Shown here piece by piece: positions 24,428 through 32,904 of a DNA stretch of 40,890 nt. The translations under genes were made by a program, and so were the position numbers. The first letter of the stretch is position 1, and each line of letters starts with the position of its first letter. The notes under the pieces were generated by a model, which had not been told where the DNA came from, did no database searches, and worked only from the letters and a program-made list of their open reading frames with translations. This DNA is from Chloroflexota bacterium (GTDB lineage Bacteria; Chloroflexota; Anaerolineae; Aggregatilineales; Phototrophicaceae), in assembly GCA_026706395.1 (NCBI GenBank), contig JAPOYU010000079.1, positions 1-40,890 on the forward strand, in the 5' to 3' direction.

Positions 24428-25978
24428 ATGTCCGAAATCACGCTCTTTCCCCAACCCCAAAACATCGAAGGCAAACCGGGTGCATTCAGTATCAATGCGC
24501 ACACGCGGATATTCTCCGCCGACGGCGCCATCGCTGAGATATTCGCCGACACTCTGCGACCCGCTACCGGCTTCGACCTGCCAGTGCATCCCCTGGATGA
24601 GGACATACTTGCCGACGTCCAGAACGCGATTCTGCTCATCCCGGCCGAGGCCGACGATGCCACCGAGAGCTATTCCCTGACCGTGGAGCCGGGACGCGCA
24701 ATCATCGCCGCGGCCGATCGTAGCGGGTTCCTGTACGGGGTGCAGACGCTGCGGCAATTGCTGCCGCCGGTGATCTTCGCGAGCGAGGCGCAAGACGGCG
24801 TTGACTGGACGATTCCCTGCGTCGCCATCAGCGATTCGCCCGCCTTCGGTTGGCGCGGCCTCCACCTTGATGTCGGCCGGCACATGTTCCCGGTCGAATT
24901 CATCAAGAAGCTGCTTGATGCCCTGGCCTTCTACAAATTCAACATCTTCCACTGGCACCTGACGGAAGATCAAGGCTGGCGAATCGAAATCAAGAAGTAC
25001 CCGCGCCTGACGGAAGTGGGCGCTTACCGCGCGGAAACGGTCGTCTCCGGCACCTGGGATCAGTACGATGGCGTTCCCTATGGCGGCTTCTACACGCAGG
25101 ACGAAGTGCGCGAGGTGGTCGCCTACGCCTCCGAGCGGGGCATCACAGTTGTTCCCGAGATCGAACTGCCCGGGCACGCCGTCGCAGCGCTCACGGCCTA
25201 TCCGGAATTGGGCTGCGTCGGCGAAGGTTACCAGGTGCGGACGACCTGGGGCATCGCCGACGACATCTTCTGCGCCGGCAAGGACGAAGTATTTGACTTC
25301 TTGAGAGATGTCTTGACGCAAGTCCTCGAGCTATTCCCGTCGGAGTACATCCACATCGGCGGCGACGAAGCGCCCAAGCCGCGCTGGGAAGCCTGCGCCG
25401 CTTGTCAGGCCCGCATCCAGGCTGAAGATCTCGCCGATGAACATGAACTGCAAAGCTGGTTCATCCGCCAGATCGAAGCCTGGCTGAACGAACACGGGCG
25501 CAAACTCATCGGCTGGGACGAGATCCTCGAAGGCGGTCTGGCGCCCAACGCCACCGTCATGAGCTGGCGTGGCAGTGATGGGGGCATCGCCGCCGCCAAC
25601 GCCGGCCACGATGTCATCATGACGCCGAACACCTATTGCTATCTCGACTACTATCAGTCGGAAGACACCGAAAGCGAACCATGGGCGATCCCCGCCATTC
25701 TCCCTCTGCGGCAGGTCTGGCAGTTTGAGGTGATCCCGGAGCAAATCGACGCGGACAAGCGGCATCACATCCTGGGCGGCCAAGGCAATATCTGGACCGA
25801 ATATATGCCGAACTCCGATCATGTCGAATACATGGCTTTCCCGCGCGCCATCGCCATCGCCGATGTGCTCTGGAATCATCCGGCCGAGCGCGACTATAAG
25901 AACCTGGTGGCGCGGCTGAGGCGGCATCTGCCCTGCCTCGAGGCCATGGGACTCAATTACCGTCCGCTCGACGACTGA
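24428..25978 (+). CDS. Beta-N-acetylhexosaminidase, glycoside hydrolase family 20
   Basis: The product cleaves terminal beta-linked GlcNAc or GalNAc from oligosaccharides by substrate-assisted catalysis. It is 516 residues. An N-terminal GH20b-type domain (1 to about 135) is followed by the catalytic barrel, beginning GWRGLHLDVGRHMFP near 142. FNIFHWHLTEDQGWRIEIKKYP is near 171-192, and the catalytic Asp313-Glu314 pair lies in HIGGDEAPKPRW. No signal peptide is seen, so it probably acts in the cytoplasm on imported chitobiose-like sugars. GGAGG stands upstream of the ATG. It lies 31 bases after the first SIS gene and 21 bases before the second. Confidence 0.95.
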   Translation: MSEITLFPQPQNIEGKPGAFSINAHTRIFSADGAIAEIFADTLRPATGFDLPVHPLDEDILADVQNAILLIPAEADDATESYSLTVEPGRAIIAAADRSGFLYGVQTLRQLLPPVIFASEAQDGVDWTIPCVAISDSPAFGWRGLHLDVGRHMFPVEFIKKLLDALAFYKFNIFHWHLTEDQGWRIEIKKYPRLTEVGAYRAETVVSGTWDQYDGVPYGGFYTQDEVREVVAYASERGITVVPEIELPGHAVAALTAYPELGCVGEGYQVRTTWGIADDIFCAGKDEVFDFLRDVLTQVLELFPSEYIHIGGDEAPKPRWEACAACQARIQAEDLADEHELQSWFIRQIEAWLNEHGRKLIGWDEILEGGLAPNATVMSWRGSDGGIAAANAGHDVIMTPNTYCYLDYYQSEDTESEPWAIPAILPLRQVWQFEVIPEQIDADKRHHILGGQGNIWTEYMPNSDHVEYMAFPRAIAIADVLWNHPAERDYKNLVARLRRHLPCLEAMGLNYRPLDD

Positions 25979-25999
25979 GCGACCGCAGCGAGGACAGAC

Positions 26000-27031
26000 A
26001 TGCACCTGCAAAGCGAAATCGCCCAGCAGCCCGGCGTCATCAAGCGCCTGCTCGATCAAGGACGCGCTGAGACGGCCGCCGTCGCCGCTGCGATCAAGGA
26101 CTTCAATCCTGCCTTCGCCTGCATCGCCGCCCGCGGCACTTCGGACAATGCCGCTCATTATGCCCAATACATGTTTGGCGGGCTGCTCCGCCTGCCGGTC
26201 ATGCTGGCGACGCCATCGTTGCACACGGTCTATGAGACGCCACCCGACTTGTCCAAGGCGCTGGTCATCGGCATCTCGCAATCGGGCAAGGCGGAAGATG
26301 TGCGCGCCGTCCTGGAAGATGCGCGGGGGCAGGGCGCCTTGACGCTGGCGATCACCAACTTCGACGACTCGCCGCTGGCGCAGACCGCCCAATTTCACTT
26401 GCCGCTGCTGGCCGAACGGGAATTGAGCGTCGCCGCCACCAAAACCTACACCGCCCAACTCACCGTTATCGCTATGCTGACCAGCGCACTGGCGAAAAGC
26501 CAAGCCATGCAGAATGAATTGAAAACCCTGCCCCGGCTGGCGACGCAGGCGCTGAGCCTCTGCGAAGATATCGCCGACTGGGCCGAGCGTTACCGCTACT
26601 GTGACCGGCTGGTCACGCTCGGGCGCGGCTTCAACTACGCCACCGCCTGCGAGATCAGCCTCAAAGTCAAGGAGTTAACCTATATCGCCAGCGAAGGCTA
26701 CAGCGAAGCAAATTTTCGCCATGGTCCGATCGCCGCCATTGACCGCGGACATCCTGTTTTCCTGGTCTCCCCCCACGGCAAAAATCTCGCGGGGATGGTG
26801 GATATGTGCCGGCAGCTTGAAGAACTGGGGGCGGAAAGCCTGATCATAAGCAACAACAGCGACCTGCTCAGACAAGGGACACAAGCTATGACCATCCCAT
26901 CGACCCCGGAATGGCTCAGCCCGATTTTGGCGGTGATGCCCGGTCAGGTCTTTGCCATGCGGCAGGCCCTCGCCCGTGGCCTCGACGTCGATAAACCGCG
27001 CGGCTTATCGAAGGTGACGATTACCGAATAG
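26000..27031 (+). CDS. SIS-domain amino-sugar isomerase-like protein, copy 2
   Basis: This is a second double-SIS protein, 343 residues, with GAGG 6 bases before the ATG. The first SIS site reads ARGTSDNAAHYAQYMF and ISQSGKAEDVRAV. The second half reads KVKELTYIASEGYSEANFRHGP. At the position of the GlmS catalytic Glu (ELKHGP, and EFRHGP in copy 1) it has Asn, so its activity may differ from copy 1: isomerase only, a different sugar, or a regulator. It is the last gene of the operon and shares its promoter. Confidence 0.88.
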   Translation: MHLQSEIAQQPGVIKRLLDQGRAETAAVAAAIKDFNPAFACIAARGTSDNAAHYAQYMFGGLLRLPVMLATPSLHTVYETPPDLSKALVIGISQSGKAEDVRAVLEDARGQGALTLAITNFDDSPLAQTAQFHLPLLAERELSVAATKTYTAQLTVIAMLTSALAKSQAMQNELKTLPRLATQALSLCEDIADWAERYRYCDRLVTLGRGFNYATACEISLKVKELTYIASEGYSEANFRHGPIAAIDRGHPVFLVSPHGKNLAGMVDMCRQLEELGAESLIISNNSDLLRQGTQAMTIPSTPEWLSPILAVMPGQVFAMRQALARGLDVDKPRGLSKVTITE

Positions 27032-27081
27032 CCGGCGCCGGCACCAATATATGCCCGGACGCAGCCGTAGGCGACGGGCAC

Positions 27082-28638
27082 TTATTCGTGCCCAAACATC
27101 GTGGTGTAAGTTTCCAATTTCTCGCGTGCCTCTGTAATCTCATTCAGGAATGGATTGTCTTCCTGGGGAACACCGAGAAAGAACAGCATCGCCGCCGCCG
27201 GAACGGTGTCTCCGGTCACTTGAATCATCAGCTGTCCCGCTTTAATCGATTCCTGGCAAGGCGGAAACTTCTTCCATATCTGGTCACGCCAGTGAATATG
27301 TACTTCGCCGTACTTCACAATGTCGTCCACAGACCGGAATTCACTGATCAGGGAGGCGAAGATCCCCATTTGCTCGCGGATTGAGAGCAGATAAGGTTTG
27401 GCCGATTCCGTACAGGCCGGGATGCTGTCCGCCTGCGCTACCGCTGCAGCTGCCGCATTTGAATCTTGGTAGTCAGTTGTAAAGGCTAAGATCTTAAAGA
27501 GGCCATCCATCGCCTTTTCGTCAATGAGACTAACATCAGCAGGCTCGCCCGACAATTCCAGCGCCTGCAACGCGGCGAAGTCATTGACCGTGTTGGTAGC
27601 GACCAAGCTGATCTCGACCGACTCCGAGCAGAAGGGCACGGCGGACCATATTTCACTCCTCCACATAATGAGCTCGTCGCTGAACGCAAGCAGGTCATCA
27701 GTCGTCTCAATGCCGAATGCCTGCTTGATAAGTGCGTCGAACGTGGACAGTTTATCGGCGACCGCCGCCTTATCCGCAGCCGTGCAAGCGGGAAGCGGGG
27801 ATTCCACATCGGCCGCCACCTGCTCGCCAATTTCCGAAATCAAGAACACGAGTAAGTCACCCAGCAGAGTAAGATCGTCCTGCAGCCGGCCGGCAAAGGG
27901 ATTCTCGGGTCCCGGCACTTGCGCGTAGCTGAATGCAACCGCCGTGGCAAGATCGCTTGCCGTTTGGCTCATTTGACGGCCGACGCCAATTGATAGCCTA
28001 CACGCCGGCAATTTGGCCCATACATGGTCGCGCCATTCCAGTTTTGCTTGAATATAATCCAACAACTGCCCCGGCGAGCGTACGCTCGTTCCTTGCACGA
28101 CGAGGTCTTCGTTTTCGCGCAACGCGGCGATAAGTGTCCTGATCTGATCTTCTTCACAGGCTTCCAGGCTGCGATCTCCCGCATCAGGATCAGCCGGGCG
28201 GTCGCCAGCTTCAAGCAACGCGCTGATCTCGTCAAACTTGGCGGCGAGACGCGCGCGATTATTGCCTTCAAAATTGAGCCGGTCCTTGTAGCGATTCAGG
28301 CTGAGGGAGACGCCGGCATATGTTAGCGCCGCCATGGCGCCCATATCGCTCGTGTTTTGGCTCATCAAGACAGCGACATCAATGGCTTCCGTACAGTGAG
28401 GCAGGGTGTCCCAAAGTTGCTCGCGCCACTCGATCTGAGCTTCGGTGAAAGCGAGGGTCTTTTCCAGCGACGTATCACCGTCGGAGCTCAAGCTGGCAGA
28501 TAGCTCGTCGTAAACGGGCTGCAATTCGGATACGAAAGCTAACTCGGCGGCGGAGCATAGCGGGAAACCGCTAGGCTGACTGTGCAACACCAGGGTAAAA
28601 CTGAGCAGAATCAGAATTATAATTAATGCGTTACGCAT
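27082..28638 (-). CDS. Secreted Cys-pair repeat protein P1 (four repeats)
   Basis: This is a 518-residue secreted protein of a family I do not recognise. AAAGGA precedes the ATG, and a signal peptide (MRNALIIILILLSFTLVLHS) ends before Gln21. The mature part is four units of about 125 residues. Cys positions are 28/82, 161/213, 285/337 and 409/461, spacings 54, 52, 52 and 52, with no other cysteines. Each unit runs C-S/T-x2-E/D, a helical stretch, W-R-x3-W, then P-x-C, then a D near +18 and often A-G-x6-N-P-F/Y. Unit 1 closely matches unit 1 of P3 (both contain SLNRYKDRL and FEGN). It is the last gene of the array; no membrane anchor is present. Confidence 0.9.
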   Translation of the reverse strand: MRNALIIILILLSFTLVLHSQPSGFPLCSAAELAFVSELQPVYDELSASLSSDGDTSLEKTLAFTEAQIEWREQLWDTLPHCTEAIDVAVLMSQNTSDMGAMAALTYAGVSLSLNRYKDRLNFEGNNRARLAAKFDEISALLEAGDRPADPDAGDRSLEACEEDQIRTLIAALRENEDLVVQGTSVRSPGQLLDYIQAKLEWRDHVWAKLPACRLSIGVGRQMSQTASDLATAVAFSYAQVPGPENPFAGRLQDDLTLLGDLLVFLISEIGEQVAADVESPLPACTAADKAAVADKLSTFDALIKQAFGIETTDDLLAFSDELIMWRSEIWSAVPFCSESVEISLVATNTVNDFAALQALELSGEPADVSLIDEKAMDGLFKILAFTTDYQDSNAAAAAVAQADSIPACTESAKPYLLSIREQMGIFASLISEFRSVDDIVKYGEVHIHWRDQIWKKFPPCQESIKAGQLMIQVTGDTVPAAAMLFFLGVPQEDNPFLNEITEAREKLETYTTMFGHE

Positions 28639-28658
28639 ATTGTGTTCCTTTCAGAGTT

Positions 28659-28674
28659 AGCGAAGGATATCACC
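28659..28674 (-). promoter_or_regulatory. Shared upstream motif before P1
   Basis: On the minus strand the bases read GGTGATATCCTTCG, 21-36 bases before the P1 start. Related copies precede P2, P3 and P5. Confidence 0.45.
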
Positions 28675-28762
28675 CCAAATGGACGTGACGTTTTCGGCAC
28701 AAACGAAATGATGCGCAGAGCCAACGATTGATTATATCGCCCGCGCAAAAGCCACGCCGTCC

Positions 28763-30328
28763 CTAACTATCACCAAATGCTGACCCAAAAGCAATTATCT
28801 TCTCGCTTGCGCTCATCATCTCGTCGAGATAGGGAATATCTTCGAGCGGCAGTCCAATCATTGACCAAAGCACGACTGCCGGAACAGTGTCGCTCATATA
28901 TTGAAGCAGCAGCCGTCCGGCTTGGATCGCTTCCTGGCAGGGCGTGAATTCCCGCCAGCTTTTTCCCCGTAGTGACATGTCCACTCTGCTCATCAAGAGC
29001 AAATCCTCGAGGTATTCTATGTCACCAAACGTGGAGTTATGCTTGGCCAGATTATTGTTCAAACTCCTTGCAGCGTCTCGCGCGGATGCCGTGCATTTGG
29101 GCAAGCTGTCCGCCTGCGACGTCGCCTTTGATGCGTCTCCACTCGTCCGCTTTTCCTCCACCCAGGCTTTCACACGCGCTGTCCCAGCCAGCGCCGCCTC
29201 CCGATAAGGATTGCCTACATCTACCTCGTCCAAAAGCGCAAGAGCCATCATCGACGCGAAATCACTGGCGGCATGCGTGGCGACGAAACTGATCTCAACC
29301 GATTGGGCGCAAAGCGGCACATCTGACCAGAGGTCTTTGCGCCAGTCAAGGAACTTGTCGGTATATGCAAGCAGATCGTCCAATGATTCGAAGGGTAAAG
29401 CTTCGCGCGCCAGGTCCTCTAGCGGGGAGAGCCAAACGGCGACGGCCGCCATATCGTCCGCCGAGCAAGCGGGCAATTGCGTGCCGAAGGGTAGATCCAT
29501 TGGAGCGTCTTTTGCTTTGTCGATCCATTCACTAAGCAGACGCAATGCCACTCCCATCTCAGTGTAATCAACCCATAACTGCTCATCGAGAGGGTTTTCG
29601 TAAATAGTCATTCCTCCGATGCCCATGGCAAACATAATCGCGACATCGTTGGCGATCTGGCTCATAAGCGACCGGTAGCGAATCGCTTCGGCGCAAGGTC
29701 TAAGTTGCTCCCAGACGCCGGCGCGCCAAGGCAGCATTGCCGTGACATATTCGAGCAATTGACCTCGAAACAGAGTCTTCATCCCAGGCTCAATGACGGC
29801 TTCGCCTTCTTTCATCACAGCGAGCAGGCGCTCCAGGTCAGCCAGGTCACAGTCAGCGATGTAACGATCGCCGGCTGCCGGTTCGGCCGGCCGGGCGCCG
29901 CTTTCAATCAGCGCGCGTATTTCCGCAAAGTGGCGGTCAACACGCTCGCGGCCATTGTCCGCCGCGAACTGGCGCTGCGCATAAGGGTTCTCGTCCAAGG
30001 AGACGCCGGCATAGGCCAGCGCTGCCTTGGCGGAGACATCACTGCTCGTATCGGTCAACAATACCGCCGATTCAACTGCTTCGGCACAAGCTGGCAAACT
30101 CCACCACATGCGAAAACGCAAAATAGTCTGGTTTTCATGGTAAAAGATCAGAGAATCGACTGATTCTTCAACACCGGGTTCGTGCTCGCGGAGCAAGTCA
30201 AAGTTGTTTTGCTGGTCTAACAGGTACTTCAACTCGTCGGCGGAACAGAGCGGCAAAACCTCGTATTGGCTTTGAATTGCCGGAACGAAACTGAACAGCA
30301 GCAAGCATAGTATCATCGCTTTGCGCAT
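28763..30328 (-). CDS. Secreted Cys-pair repeat protein P2 (four repeats)
   Basis: This 521-residue paralogue of P1 has AAAGGA 6 bases before its ATG and a signal peptide (MRKAMILCLLLFSFVPAIQS). The four units have Cys pairs at 28/81, 160/212, 288/340 and 412/464, spacings 53, 52, 52 and 52. The only extra cysteine (8) is inside the signal. Unit 1 has RFRMWWSLPAC instead of the usual W-R-D; units 2 and 3 have WRAGVWEQLRPC and WRKDLWSDVPLC. The final unit keeps the array-wide PCQEAIQAG motif after the second Cys. It lies 124 bases upstream of P1 and 115 bases downstream of the HAD gene. Confidence 0.9.
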   Translation of the reverse strand: MRKAMILCLLLFSFVPAIQSQYEVLPLCSADELKYLLDQQNNFDLLREHEPGVEESVDSLIFYHENQTILRFRMWWSLPACAEAVESAVLLTDTSSDVSAKAALAYAGVSLDENPYAQRQFAADNGRERVDRHFAEIRALIESGARPAEPAAGDRYIADCDLADLERLLAVMKEGEAVIEPGMKTLFRGQLLEYVTAMLPWRAGVWEQLRPCAEAIRYRSLMSQIANDVAIMFAMGIGGMTIYENPLDEQLWVDYTEMGVALRLLSEWIDKAKDAPMDLPFGTQLPACSADDMAAVAVWLSPLEDLAREALPFESLDDLLAYTDKFLDWRKDLWSDVPLCAQSVEISFVATHAASDFASMMALALLDEVDVGNPYREAALAGTARVKAWVEEKRTSGDASKATSQADSLPKCTASARDAARSLNNNLAKHNSTFGDIEYLEDLLLMSRVDMSLRGKSWREFTPCQEAIQAGRLLLQYMSDTVPAVVLWSMIGLPLEDIPYLDEMMSASEKIIAFGSAFGDS

Positions 30329-30365
30329 GATTATTCCTTTCCAAAACTACACAGAAATACTTTCC

Positions 30366-30378
30366 CGACGGATATGAT
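30366..30378 (-). promoter_or_regulatory. Divergent copy of the shared motif before P2
   Basis: On the minus strand the bases read ATCATATCCGTCG, 38-50 bases before the P2 start, sharing ATATCC and the CG end with the P1, P3 and P5 copies. This copy is the weakest of the four. Confidence 0.35.
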
Positions 30379-30443
30379 GCTCAGAATCTCCAACCGCATA
30401 CGACAGCGCGGGATCAACACATAAGCGCCCTGAGCATACTCCT

Positions 30444-31196
30444 TTACGCATCCGACAGCAGAAGCGGAATCAGTTCTCGCAAGTGACCAATCCTGTATTT
30501 GACGGACGGCAAGTTGCTGCCTTGCCGATCGGGACAGTAGTGGCAGAAGTCGATCCCGGCTCGCCGGCAGCCCTCGCGGTCGTGACTGATAGAATCGCCG
30601 ACATACAAGACTGCTTCGGAAGGCAAACCCAACTTCGTCAACGCCATTTCGAATATCCGCGCATCCGGCTTTTCCACGCCGGCTTCTTCCGAGACCAGCA
30701 GGGGATTGAAGACATCAAGCAAGCCGGCCGCTTGCAGACGTCCCCGTTGCGAATCGCTGTAGCCGTTTGTGATCATGCCCAGCCGATACGATTCAGACAG
30801 GCGCCTCAAAACCTCTTCTGCGCCGGGATTGAGCGCGCTCGAGCGGCAGAATTTCGTCCAGTACATACCCGCCAGTTCGGTTGACCGACCCGCCTCAAGG
30901 TCCTGCTGTGAGAGGAAATCGCGCCAGCTCAGTTCGAGGATCTCGTTGCGGGTGTATTGGGCAGTTCCATCTGAACTGCGCGCCGCCCAATAGCCGGAGC
31001 TTATCGCTGCGTATCTGTCCGTGAAATCGGCGGGCAGAGCGGACATAAGCCCGACACCGTCCAAGGTCCTTTGCAGGGCTTGCGCCTCGCAGCCGCGCAG
31101 GCTGAACAAGGTGTCGTCGAGGTCGAAGAGGATGGCCTGATAAATGGTAATCTCTACTCTTTCTACCGGGCTAAGCCATCTAGGGCTGGCGATCAC
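30444..31196 (-). CDS. HAD-superfamily phosphatase (YjjG-like) inside the P array
   Basis: This is a cytoplasmic haloacid-dehalogenase-type hydrolase of 250 residues, likely a nucleotide or sugar phosphatase. HAD motif I is FDLDDTLF near residue 25, motif II is ITNGYSDSQRG near 142, motif III is the Lys in EEAGVEKPDARIF near 175, and motif IV is YVGDSISHDREG near 197. The cap lies between motifs I and II, as in YjjG and related enzymes. The GTG start at 31196 overlaps the P3 stop as GTGA, so it is translated together with P3. Its presence in an array of secreted repeat proteins is unexplained. Confidence 0.88.
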   Translation of the reverse strand: MIASPRWLSPVERVEITIYQAILFDLDDTLFSLRGCEAQALQRTLDGVGLMSALPADFTDRYAAISSGYWAARSSDGTAQYTRNEILELSWRDFLSQQDLEAGRSTELAGMYWTKFCRSSALNPGAEEVLRRLSESYRLGMITNGYSDSQRGRLQAAGLLDVFNPLLVSEEAGVEKPDARIFEMALTKLGLPSEAVLYVGDSISHDREGCRRAGIDFCHYCPDRQGSNLPSVKYRIGHLRELIPLLLSDA

Positions 31197-32767
31197 TCGC
31201 CTTCGAAATCCTCAATGATCGCCCCTATCGCTTCCCGGGCGACCCGGATTTCGTCCCAATAAGGGTTTTGTACCACGGGCAGGTCCGTGAAGAGCTGCAA
31301 GGCGGCCATCGGGACCATATCGCCGGTGAGCTGAATCAGCAGCAGACCAGTCTGTATCGCCTCCTGGCAAGGCGGCAATTCCGACAGAGCGAGATCGCGC
31401 CAACGCCTTTGCAATTCACTAAATGACAGCAAATCCTCCTTGGTCGCGATTTCATTGGCCAGATGCGCGAAGACATATCTGTCGTCCTCCACCGTGGCGG
31501 ACATCTCACCCCGCTCAGCGGCCGTACATGATGGCAGGCTGTCCACGATGACCGGCTTCTCCACCGCATCTTCGGCGTAAGAGGGGAAGGTCACCAACGT
31601 TTCGTGGGCTGCGGGCATGCTGGACTCTACCTCATCCCAATAGGGGTTTTCTTCAGCATCGATGCCGGCGAAGCTCAGGGCGAACAAGGCGGAAAAATCG
31701 CTGGCCAGATTGGCGACGAGCATGTTACTCTCGACGGCCTCGGCGCAAAGCAGCATCTGCGAAAACAGCTGATTGCGCCACTCGATCTGGGCGGCAGCGT
31801 AATCGAGATAGTCACCGAAGTTTTGGACGGCGAAGGCCGTTTCTATCACGGCGTTGAAATCGTAAAGACGGACAAACAATTCCGCGATGGCGATCTTCGA
31901 GCAGCGCTGTAGATCTAGCGCCGGCGCCTCACCTGCCGCGATTTCGATTTTGACGCCCGTTTTCTCCAGCATAATGCCCAGCCAGTCACCGAGCCGATTG
32001 AGTCCATCCTGCCAGATACCATCAAACGGGTTCTTGTCTTTGGGCACATCGGCATATCGGAATGCCAGCGCAGCCGCAGAATCGTTGGCGACCTGGCTCA
32101 TCAGTTGGCCGACTTCGACCGCCTCTGCGCAAGGCGGCAGATTCTCCCAGACTTGATCGCGCCAGTCAAGTTTCTCGGCGATGTAGTCCAGCAGAGCGCC
32201 GCTCGATCGGATTTCCATAGCTGAGGCGATCAGATCTTCATTCGTCCGCAATACATCCTGAAGCGACTGGATTTCTTCGCCAGCGCACCTTGCCAACTGA
32301 CGCTCGCCCGGCGCCGGTTCGGCCGGCCGCTCCCCGCTTTCAATCAAGGCTGCGATTTCCTCCAGCCGCGCATTCAGCCGATCGCGCTGGTTTCCCTCGA
32401 AGTACAGCCGGTCCTTATAGCGATTCAAGCTCGGCGATATGCCCATGTGCCGTAAGGCAACCATGGCGCCCAGGTCGCTTGAGATCTGGCTCATTAGCAC
32501 GGCGGCGTCTATGGCTTCGGCGCAGGGTGGCAGGCTTGTCCAAAGATTATCACGCCATTCGATTTGGGCAGTGCTATAAGCGATCGCGGGATCTATCGAG
32601 TTGTTGTCGACGCTTAGGCTATCCAGGAGCGCGTCATACTCGCTACGCAACTCCAGAACAAAGGCAAGCTCCGTCGCCGAGCAAGCTGGAAACCCGCTGC
32701 TCTGCGCTCGCGCTATTGGTATTATGCTCAGCATCACCGCAAGACAAACTACCAAGTGAACGCGCAT
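31193..32767 (-). CDS. Secreted Cys-pair repeat protein P3 (four repeats)
   Basis: This is a 524-residue paralogue. The start is the ATG at 32767, with GGGCGG a few bases upstream and a signal peptide directly after (MRVHLVVCLAVMLSIIPIAR). The frame continues upstream but without a signal. Cys pairs lie at 29/82, 161/213, 289/341 and 414/467, spacings 53, 52, 52 and 53. Units show IEWRDNLWTSLPPC, DWRDQVWENLPPC, IEWRNQLFSQMLLC and RWRDLALSELPPC. Unit 1 is nearly a copy of P1 unit 1, so P1 and P3 are the most recent duplicates here. Its stop overlaps the HAD gene start. Confidence 0.9.
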   Translation of the reverse strand: MRVHLVVCLAVMLSIIPIARAQSSGFPACSATELAFVLELRSEYDALLDSLSVDNNSIDPAIAYSTAQIEWRDNLWTSLPPCAEAIDAAVLMSQISSDLGAMVALRHMGISPSLNRYKDRLYFEGNQRDRLNARLEEIAALIESGERPAEPAPGERQLARCAGEEIQSLQDVLRTNEDLIASAMEIRSSGALLDYIAEKLDWRDQVWENLPPCAEAVEVGQLMSQVANDSAAALAFRYADVPKDKNPFDGIWQDGLNRLGDWLGIMLEKTGVKIEIAAGEAPALDLQRCSKIAIAELFVRLYDFNAVIETAFAVQNFGDYLDYAAAQIEWRNQLFSQMLLCAEAVESNMLVANLASDFSALFALSFAGIDAEENPYWDEVESSMPAAHETLVTFPSYAEDAVEKPVIVDSLPSCTAAERGEMSATVEDDRYVFAHLANEIATKEDLLSFSELQRRWRDLALSELPPCQEAIQTGLLLIQLTGDMVPMAALQLFTDLPVVQNPYWDEIRVAREAIGAIIEDFEGE

Positions 32768-32877
32768 GATCCGCCCTTCACCATAATCTTCAAGAGAAAC
32801 CAGGTACCGGCCTGCACATGTGCCGGTCTTGCCTATGCTTCTCAAGTTTAAGCGGCCGCTAGCTGCAAAGCCAAGTT

Positions 32878-32893
32878 TCGTAGGGATATCACT
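32878..32893 (-). promoter_or_regulatory. Shared upstream motif before P3
   Basis: On the minus strand the bases read AGTGATATCCCTACG, 111-126 bases before the P3 start, just past the P4 stop. It matches the P5 copy in 15 of 16 positions over the core (plus-strand CGTAGGGATATCAC at both). Confidence 0.5.
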
Positions 32894-32904
32894 GATTGCG
32901 CCAG

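Noticed and set aside
24332..25321. A 329-residue open frame antisense to the GH20 gene
   Set aside because: Same reason; the plus-strand frame has all GH20 motifs.
25331..26503. A 390-residue open frame on the minus strand across the GH20 and SIS genes
   Set aside because: It lies antisense to two clearly identified genes in the frame that GC-rich codon bias tends to keep open, has no known motif and no ribosome site.
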